The notes beneath the pieces are model-generated. The model searched no databases. It saw only the letters and a list, made by a program, of their open reading frames with translations, and was not told the DNA's origin. The translations under genes were made by a program, and so were the position numbers. A DNA stretch of 64,000 nt from Bacillus luti (GTDB taxonomy: Bacteria; Bacillota; Bacilli; Bacillales; Bacillaceae_G), in NCBI RefSeq assembly GCF_001884105.1, contig NZ_MACI01000069.1:124001-188000 (forward strand). The letters are read 5' to 3'. Each line of letters begins with the position of its first letter. Position 1 is the stretch's first letter. Below are positions 58,426 through 64,000 of this stretch, piece after piece.

Positions 58426-59859
58426 TTATAGCATAAACTTTCGCATTGTATCATGTAATCTCTCTAATCCAATTACCATATCTTTTTCATTTAACATCGA
58501 ATAGCTAATTCTTAATTGATTATTATTTGTTTCGGGATTTAATAGACAAGCTGTTCCTGGTAAAAAAGAGACATCTACTTCATTTGCCGTTTGTAATAAG
58601 GGAAAGGGTTCTATCGAATCAGGAAGTGTAATCCATAAATTAAAGCCACCATTTGGTATTTCAAAGTGTATTTCTTTAAGTGGTAATAACATATCAATCG
58701 TTATATCACGTCTAATTTGTAAAGCTGTACGTAATTTTTCTAAATGATTTTTCATACGTTCTGCACGTAAAAAAGGTAGAAGTGCTTTTTGTGTTAATAA
58801 AGGGCTACCGATATCCATTGAACCTTTTACAGCATATAGCCATTCAAAAATAGGCCCTTCGGCTATAAGTGCAGCGATTCGCAATCCTGGTGCTAACGTT
58901 TTACTAAATCCTTTTATATATATTACATGGCCATGCGTATCAAAATTTTTGATCGGAGGGGGAACAGTAGCGCCCTCAAAATATATTTCTCCGAAAGAAT
59001 CATCCTCAATTATAAAAAACTCATATAGCTCTGCTAGTTCTATAAGTTCCATTCTCCGTTCTTTACTCATTACTGTCCCCGTAGGGTTTTGGAAAGTTGG
59101 ATTCGTATACAATAAAACAGGATTTTTACTTTGACAAATATCATCGATTAAGTCTGAACGAATTCCATGTTTATCAAGAGAAACCGGAATGATTTGAACA
59201 CCTTTATTGACAAAAACATCAAGCGCAGCACCATAACATGGACTTTCCACTAATACGATATCGCCAGACTTTAATAATGTTTGAGCAATTAAATCAATTC
59301 CTTGTTGTGCTCCGCTTGTAATTAATAATTGAGATGGGTCTGTCAGTAATTGCTGGTGTTCATTTAAATAATTTGCTATTTCAACTCGCAGTTCATAATC
59401 ACCTTGAATTGGTCCATAAGTTGCTAGGATCATCTGATCTTTATTTAGTATTTTATGCATTTCGTCTGCTAAAAACGGATTTGGCAATAAACGAGGATAT
59501 AAAATCGCTTGTGAAAAATCATAATATTTCCGGTGCTGATTCATTGCATATTGAGATCGCATAACATTAATCGTTTTCGTTTGTTGCCATTTAAACGGAA
59601 TTGGTTTGAAATCTTTCTTTACATGTTTATGTATATAAGCGCCTTTCCCTTGCTTAATGCGTATATAGTCTTTCGTTTCTAATTGCTTATACGCTTTACG
59701 AACAGTTAATAGGCTGATCTGTAAATCTTCAGCCATGGAACGTAAAGATGGAAGGGAGTCACCATGTGCAAGCATGCCATTTTGTACTCTTTCAACAATC
59801 TGCATATATATTTGTTGATAATACGGAATGTTGGATTCTTTGCGTAGTACAATTTTCAT
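58426..59859 (-). CDS. MocR-type PLP-dependent GntR regulator
   Basis: This 477-residue regulator fuses an N-terminal GntR winged helix (IPYYQQIYMQIVERVQNGMLAHGDSLPSLRSMAEDLQISLLTVRKAYKQLETKDYIRIKQGKGAYI) to a fold-type I aminotransferase-like domain with TSGAQQGIDLIAQTL, YTNPTFQNPTGTVMS and the PLP lysine in YIKGFSKTLAPGLRIA. MocR proteins respond to PLP or amino compounds. The start at 59859 follows AAAAAGGTGAAGC. It is divergent from an EamA exporter, with direct repeats between, so it probably regulates that gene. Confidence 0.9.
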   Translation of the reverse strand: MKIVLRKESNIPYYQQIYMQIVERVQNGMLAHGDSLPSLRSMAEDLQISLLTVRKAYKQLETKDYIRIKQGKGAYIHKHVKKDFKPIPFKWQQTKTINVMRSQYAMNQHRKYYDFSQAILYPRLLPNPFLADEMHKILNKDQMILATYGPIQGDYELRVEIANYLNEHQQLLTDPSQLLITSGAQQGIDLIAQTLLKSGDIVLVESPCYGAALDVFVNKGVQIIPVSLDKHGIRSDLIDDICQSKNPVLLYTNPTFQNPTGTVMSKERRMELIELAELYEFFIIEDDSFGEIYFEGATVPPPIKNFDTHGHVIYIKGFSKTLAPGLRIAALIAEGPIFEWLYAVKGSMDIGSPLLTQKALLPFLRAERMKNHLEKLRTALQIRRDITIDMLLPLKEIHFEIPNGGFNLWITLPDSIEPFPLLQTANEVDVSFLPGTACLLNPETNNNQLRISYSMLNEKDMVIGLERLHDTMRKFML

Positions 59860-59931
59860 AGCTTCACCTTTTTTTCTTTTTATTTTTATTAAAGCGAAAA
59901 ATATATAGGGAATCAACTACAACTTGAAGTA

Positions 59932-59960
59932 ACTGTTATATGCACTGATACACTGTTATA
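59932..59960. promoter_or_regulatory. direct repeats, likely MocR operator
   Basis: ACTGTTATA occurs at 59932-59940 and again at 59952-59960, a 20-bp offset on the same face of the helix, with a weaker ACTGATA between. Direct repeats are typical MocR binding sites, and this pair lies between the regulator and the exporter gene. Confidence 0.55.
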
Positions 59961-60007
59961 CACCATACCCTCTATACTCATTTTAAGAGTAAAAAGGGGG
60001 AAGTAAA

Positions 60008-60925
60008 ATGGTCATTTTCAATTATATTTTAGTATGTATCATCTTCGGGACAACATTTTTAACGATAAAGGTTGGAATTGAAGCAGGAGCACCACCATTG
60101 TTTGCAGCAGGAATTCGTTTCTTTTTAGCAGGCGTCATCCTTATGATTATATTTAAGCTAAAGCGAAAAGAGATTACACCACATGTATTTTCAAAACGTA
60201 TTATGTATGCTGGATTTTGTTTAACGTTCATGACATTTGCAACTTTGTACTGGGCTGAACAATATATTTCTTCGGGATTAGCTGCTGTTCTTTCTGCTAC
60301 AGGTCCAATGATGATTTTGTTATTACAAGCTAAGAGAAATAAAACAAAATTACAAAAGGAACAACTCGTTGCTTTAGTTATCGCACTAATTGGTGTTATC
60401 TTTGTTTCTTTACAAGGAATGCATCAAGAAGTAAGTTTCATATGGGGTATTGCTTGTATTGTTTTAGTAATAGGAGAGTTATTTTACGGAATAGGCTCTA
60501 TTCACTCAAAAAAAATACTCTCGGATTTATCAAATGTCTCACCATTTCTCATTAATGGTATTCAAATGTTTTATGGAGGGGGTTTATTACTAATCGTATC
60601 TGTCATAGTGGAACAGCCAAATGTAGCTATATTAACATCATGGAGTGTACAATGGCCTATTTTGTATCTCGTATTTATCGGGTCAATCGGTGGGCATGGT
60701 TTATATTATTGGCTTTTATCAAAAACAAATCCAGTGTTTCCATCAACGTGGTTATATGTTTCACCGTTAATTGCAATAATTGTGGGATATATCATTTTAG
60801 GAGAACCTTTGAATCCTACTATGGGAATAGGTGCTTGTTTCATATTGATTGGTGTATTTTTAGCTAATCGTTCCACACTCCGAACTTATTTCAAACAAGG
60901 AAGATTATTTGAGAAGGAAATGTAG
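60008..60925 (+). CDS. EamA family (DMT) exporter
   Basis: This is a ten-helix drug/metabolite transporter of 305 residues made of two EamA repeats: ILVCIIFGTTFLTIKVGIEAGAPPLFAAGIRFFLAG... and the second from about residue 145, with STWLYVSPLIAIIVGYIILGEPLNP as the conserved late motif. Substrates in this family are often amino acids or related metabolites. Its divergent MocR regulator suggests an amine- or amino-acid-linked role, which is inference. Confidence 0.9.
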   Translation: MVIFNYILVCIIFGTTFLTIKVGIEAGAPPLFAAGIRFFLAGVILMIIFKLKRKEITPHVFSKRIMYAGFCLTFMTFATLYWAEQYISSGLAAVLSATGPMMILLLQAKRNKTKLQKEQLVALVIALIGVIFVSLQGMHQEVSFIWGIACIVLVIGELFYGIGSIHSKKILSDLSNVSPFLINGIQMFYGGGLLLIVSVIVEQPNVAILTSWSVQWPILYLVFIGSIGGHGLYYWLLSKTNPVFPSTWLYVSPLIAIIVGYIILGEPLNPTMGIGACFILIGVFLANRSTLRTYFKQGRLFEKEM

Positions 60926-60937
60926 TTGGATAAAGCA

Positions 60938-60964
60938 ACAGCCCTGTAATTTACAGGGCTGTCA
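60938..60964 (+). terminator. terminator after EamA gene
   Basis: ACAGCCCTGTAA and TTACAGGGCTGT form a perfect inverted repeat with almost no loop. The T tail is weak. Confidence 0.6.
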
Positions 60965-61277
60965 TGTTCATAAAGATTGAATTACTATTTGGGATAAGTA
61001 AAGAAAGTATTACGGCCTAAAATAGTAGAAAAATCATTTATGACATGGATTAGAAATACAAAAGTTAGTTTAGAAGGGAATATAATTTCAAGTACCGTAC
61101 TGAAATTATTGAGAAAAAGTGCAACATTAGGTTTTATATACAATTAAAAACCATTGCTACATCGCATGCTTATAACGTGCAAAATAATTGATTTTCTTCT
61201 GTACAGAAGGAATTCAAAACAATTTATTAGGAAATGTGAATTGATATATTAGTGGGGAAATTAGAGGCATTAGAATC

Positions 61278-61314
61278 AAAAACACAGTTGGAAAAATAAC
61301 CAACTGTGTTTTTT
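61278..61314 (-). terminator. terminator after secY
   Basis: AAAACACAGTTGG pairs with CCAACTGTGTTTT around an 8-nt loop. On the minus strand it is followed by TTTTTGATT. Confidence 0.88.
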
Positions 61315-61316
61315 AC

Positions 61317-62624
61317 TTAATTCGCTTTTTTTATAAACCCTTTATAATGACGTTTCACAAGTTGAGTTTCTAACGTTTTCATCGTTTCTAACGCTACACC
61401 AACGATGATCAGTAAGCTTGTACCACCAATTTGTGCAGAAGGTGGTAACGTAGCAATTTTTGTGAATAGGAGCGGTAATATTGAAATTGCACCTAAGAAA
61501 ATTGCACCGATAAATGTTAGTCGGTATAAAATTTTAGTTACATATTGTTCTGTTGTTTTACCTGGACGAATACCTGGAACATATCCGTTTTGCTTTTTCA
61601 AATTCTCAGCCATTTGTTCAGGGTTTACTTGAACAAATGCATAGAAGTAAGTGAAAGCAACGATAAGACCAACATAAAGGATCATTCCGATTGGATGTGC
61701 GAAATCAAGATTCGTAATTAACCATTTTGATACGCTTGAATCAGGGAATAGCTGCGCAATTGTACGCGGCGTCATTAAAAATGCGGAAGCAAAGATAACT
61801 GGAATTACACCAGCACTATTTACTTTAAGAGGTAAATGAGTGTTTTTTGCTCCTTGATATGGATTATTGTTTCCTGAAACTGCTTTTGCATATTGAATTG
61901 GTATTTTACGCACAGCTTGTTGGATGTAAATAACGCCAACAACTATTGCTAAAATAACGAGACCAATTAAAACCATTTTTACAATGTGCATAAATAACTG
62001 ATCGCCTGCGTTTTGGAATTGTTGTAAATAAATTTGATTTGCAACATTTGGAATCGCTGCAACAAGTCCGGCGAAGATAATCATAGAGATACCATTACCA
62101 ACACCTTTAGCAGTAATTTGTTCACCTAACCAAAGTAAAAATGCAGTACCGGCAGTTAAAACTGTCGCAATAAATAAGTATGTAGTCCAGCTTTGATCTG
62201 TAATTAATTGTCCACCTGCTATATTATTAAAACCATAAGACATCCCAATGGATTGTATGAATGCGAGAATGATTGTAAAGTATCGAGTAAATTGAGCTGA
62301 TTTCTTACGGCCCATTTCCCCTTGCTTTGCCCATTCTGAAAATTTAGGTATAACGTCCATTTGTAGTAACTGTACTATGATGGAAGCTGTAATATATGGT
62401 GTAATACCTACAGCAAAGATTGAGAAGTGTTGCAGTGCTCCTCCGCCAAATACGTTTAGCATACCTAAAACGTTAGCTTGATCTTGTACTTTTAATACCT
62501 CTGCGTTAGTATGAGGAACTGGAATAAACGTGCCAATTCGAAATACAATTAGCATCGCTAGTGTAAAAAGAATTTTGTTTCTTATCTCAGCTACTCTCAT
62601 GAAATTTGAAATCGTACGAAACAT
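61317..62624 (-). CDS. secY: protein translocase channel SecY (solitary copy)
   Basis: This is a complete SecY of 435 residues with ten membrane segments, forming the protein-conducting channel with SecE and SecG. Landmarks are FRTISNFMRVAEIRNKILFTLAMLIVFRIGTFIPVP, GITPYITASIIVQLLQMDVIPKFSEWAKQGE, VGNGISMIIFAG, FTYFYAFVQVNPEQMAENLKKQNGYVPGIRPGKTTEQY and the C-terminal KRHYKGFIKK. The main secY normally lies in the ribosomal protein cluster. Here none is nearby, so this is probably the second copy (SecY2) known from the B. cereus group. GGAGGCGAC precedes the ATG. Confidence 0.93.
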   Translation of the reverse strand: MFRTISNFMRVAEIRNKILFTLAMLIVFRIGTFIPVPHTNAEVLKVQDQANVLGMLNVFGGGALQHFSIFAVGITPYITASIIVQLLQMDVIPKFSEWAKQGEMGRKKSAQFTRYFTIILAFIQSIGMSYGFNNIAGGQLITDQSWTTYLFIATVLTAGTAFLLWLGEQITAKGVGNGISMIIFAGLVAAIPNVANQIYLQQFQNAGDQLFMHIVKMVLIGLVILAIVVGVIYIQQAVRKIPIQYAKAVSGNNNPYQGAKNTHLPLKVNSAGVIPVIFASAFLMTPRTIAQLFPDSSVSKWLITNLDFAHPIGMILYVGLIVAFTYFYAFVQVNPEQMAENLKKQNGYVPGIRPGKTTEQYVTKILYRLTFIGAIFLGAISILPLLFTKIATLPPSAQIGGTSLLIIVGVALETMKTLETQLVKRHYKGFIKKAN

Positions 62625-63158
62625 TATGTCGCCTCCTATATTTTTATCAGTTCAAAACTGATTATTATACCCTAATGAAGTAACCACAAACCTCCTTCCG
62701 CATTAAATTCATTTGACAAATGGATTTCATACATTTTGTAGTTTTCATGGATATAAAAATATAAGGTGTTTTTTAGCGACCTATAAGCTTTTCGTAATCA
62801 TTCAATACACATAATATATCGAATAAATTAACAAATGTACATACATACGCATGAAAAATGAGTGAATAGAGGCATTTTTTACACTTATTTAATGCTAGAT
62901 TGATAATTAGGAACGTTTTATGTAGTTGTATTGAAAGGATTGCGTGGAAAGTATTATGGTGTAGCTGTAGCACATGATAACCTCAAGGAAATCTTCAAGG
63001 ATGTTGAGAAAACTCATATATTTAGTCGTGAATTAGAGAAACTATTAAAGCAAGAAAAGATTTGATTGAAATAGTAGTGAAGGAAAATCTTTTTTCTATA
63101 GAGAATATTTCTAACGCAGGAATCTAAGTATATAGGTTCTAATGAAAGGAGAATTCAC
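62625..63158. other. intergenic with decayed gene remnant
   Basis: This gap covers the secY upstream region on the minus strand and a plus-strand remnant at 62931-63065. No terminator or promoter is convincing apart from TA-rich segments near 62640-62760. Confidence 0.5.
62931..63065 (+). pseudogene. C-terminal remnant of unknown gene
   Basis: The plus frame encodes about 44 residues, LKGLRGKYYGVAVAHDNLKEIF then KDVEKTHIFSRELEKLLKQEKI, ending in TGA. The composition is that of a real protein, but there is no ribosome site and the frame is closed by a stop just upstream. It looks like the 3' end of a lost gene. The family is not recognised. Confidence 0.4.
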
Positions 63159-63674
63159 ATGAATATATTTGTAAAGGACAAGTTTTATGAAACGAGAAAT
63201 CAATTATTTGAGGAAATTACTTTGTTAAGTGATGCTCAATTTAATAGAAAACCAGATAAGGATAAATGGAGTATAGCACAAGTTTGTCATCACTTAGTTT
63301 TATTAGATGATAGAGTTATAACGGTTATTTCGTCAGGATTAAAAAAGATGGATAGTTTCCAAAATGAGCGTAAAGAAATTCATACTATTGTATTAGATAG
63401 ATCGATAAAATTTATAGCACCAGAAATGATTGAACCAAGTATAGAATCATTTGAAGTGCTGCAAATGGTTGATTTGTTAAACGACTCTAGAAAAGAATTG
63501 ATGCGTTTTCTGAGTACAATAGAAGATGAATCTAAATTGGCAAAAAAATCAGTGATGCATCCAGCTCTTGGAGAATTACTTCTTGATCAGTGGATAGAAT
63601 TAATCTATTTGCATGAACAGCGTCATATAGAACAAATCAAAGAGGTCAAATTGCTTTGTGAAGTTGAAAAGTAA
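63159..63674 (+). CDS. DinB family protein
   Basis: This is a 171-residue four-helix DinB_2-type protein: SDAQFNRKPDKDKWSIAQVCHHLVLLDDRVI holds the first histidines, and QWIELIYLHEQRHIEQIKEVK ends with the H-x-x-R-H-x-x-Q pattern that binds metal. Relatives act as thiol-dependent transferases or have unknown roles. AAAGGAGAA precedes the ATG. Confidence 0.87.
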   Translation: MNIFVKDKFYETRNQLFEEITLLSDAQFNRKPDKDKWSIAQVCHHLVLLDDRVITVISSGLKKMDSFQNERKEIHTIVLDRSIKFIAPEMIEPSIESFEVLQMVDLLNDSRKELMRFLSTIEDESKLAKKSVMHPALGELLLDQWIELIYLHEQRHIEQIKEVKLLCEVEK

Positions 63675-63708
63675 AAATTATTATCTATTTATTGAGCGAT
63701 TTAGGATA

Positions 63709-63841
63709 GCATCAAGGGTTCGAGTGATAAAATACAAGTCTTGATTAAAATTATGATGAATTTAGTTGAAAGTAGCCAATAAGCAGAAGAAAATACGAAA
63801 CTAGCAGATCTTACTCTTGAATAGGAAACGAACATTCAAAA
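63709..63841 (+). pseudogene. decayed coding remnant with in-frame stops
   Basis: One frame reads SIKGSSDKIQVLIKIMMNLVESSQ, stop, AEENTKLADLTLE, stop, ETNIQK. The even amino-acid-like composition around two stop codons suggests a decayed gene. The evidence is weak and no family is recognised. Confidence 0.3.
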
Positions 63842-63869
63842 AAACTGAATCCGAATTACTGTATAAGTG

Positions 63870-63906
63870 TAACCCCGTCTTAAATGAAGAACGGGGTTAT
63901 TATTTT
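63870..63906 (+). terminator. hairpin terminator
   Basis: TAACCCCGT pairs with ACGGGGTTA, with CTT/AGA extension attempts in the loop, followed by TTATTTTT. It probably ends the DinB transcript. Confidence 0.75.
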
Positions 63907-64000
63907 TGGAAGTGATCTCAGCATTTTCATTTAGAAGGAAATAAATTAGCAATGAAATCCGAAAATGTAACCAGCATTACACACTATATCTTTAAGTTAT

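Larger units (their letters stand above)
60926..61316. other. intergenic, terminator plus possible relic ORF
   Basis: This 390-nt gap holds a perfect palindrome ACAGCCCTGTAA/TTACAGGGCTGT (60938-60962, exporter terminator), a 35-codon open frame at 61040-61147 (MTWIRNTKVSLEGNIISS...) without a ribosome site, and the secY terminator at 61278-61314. The open frame may be a gene remnant. Nothing else is seen. Confidence 0.5.

Noticed and set aside
1-64000. CRISPR array, insertion sequence, tRNA or rRNA gene
   Set aside because: No regularly spaced direct repeats, transposase motifs with terminal repeats, or tRNA/rRNA signatures were noticed on either strand.

Overview
The window looks like a stretch of chromosome from a Bacillus cereus group organism (cereus/thuringiensis/anthracis type). 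Supporting signs are the low G+C content, strong AGGAGG-type ribosome sites with frequent TTG and GTG starts, a spore cortex-lytic operon (sleB-ypeB-yhcN-like), acoABCL with a sigma-54 promoter and AcoR, a kynurenine pathway operon, a PlyB-like GH25 endolysin and many small GNAT, DUF and Nudix genes. No rRNA, tRNA, CRISPR array, complete prophage or insertion sequence is visible. Most genes are core or group-typical, so novelty is more likely in small regulators, small proteins and intergenic structures.

Layout. 1-4.5 kb: an orphan phage-type lysozyme, a cysteine-rich 13-residue repeat protein, several unknown proteins, and a 0.7 kb gap with a compact set of hairpins. 4.5-10.1 kb: recQ, a GGCT-like gene, a ribbon-helix-helix regulator with a perfect 13-bp inverted repeat over its promoter, helD and a DUF952 gene. 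10.2-19.9 kb: a PadR/HAAS membrane pair with tandem operators, several acetyltransferases, a divergent beta-lactamase-fold protein, small kinases, a sulfatase-modifying-factor-like protein and a macrolide-type glycosyltransferase. 20-25.5 kb: a ferredoxin-rpiA pair, an ECF-type sigma factor followed directly by a clpP paralogue, and a glycine betaine-type ABC transporter with a divergently transcribed binding protein. 25.5-31.5 kb: small proteins, a HIT protein overlapping a PP2C-like phosphatase, three DUF4181 paralogues around a Nudix hydrolase, GrpB, an SDR and a DinB protein.

31.6-42.6 kb: the acetoin dehydrogenase operon acoA-acoB-acoC-acoL behind a -24/-12 promoter. Its likely activator gene acoR lies about 4.4 kb further on, after a block of unrelated genes that includes a secreted beta/gamma-crystallin protein and a DeoR-GNAT-NIPSNAP operon. 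43-47.5 kb: a TetR regulator divergent from kynU-kynB-kynA (tryptophan to anthranilate), with a palindrome between them. 47.5-54.5 kb: a serine hydrolase, a Pr6Pr-family membrane protein broken by a one-base frameshift, and the sleB operon. 54.7-56.2 kb: a chromosomal ParM-like actin and a small basic partner. 56.3-64 kb: an alpha/beta hydrolase, a quinone oxidoreductase, a MocR-type regulator divergent from an EamA exporter, a second-copy-type secY standing alone, a DinB protein and several decayed coding remnants.

Start codons were chosen by ribosome-site spacing where several were possible. Functions rest on reading motifs by eye; no searches were run.
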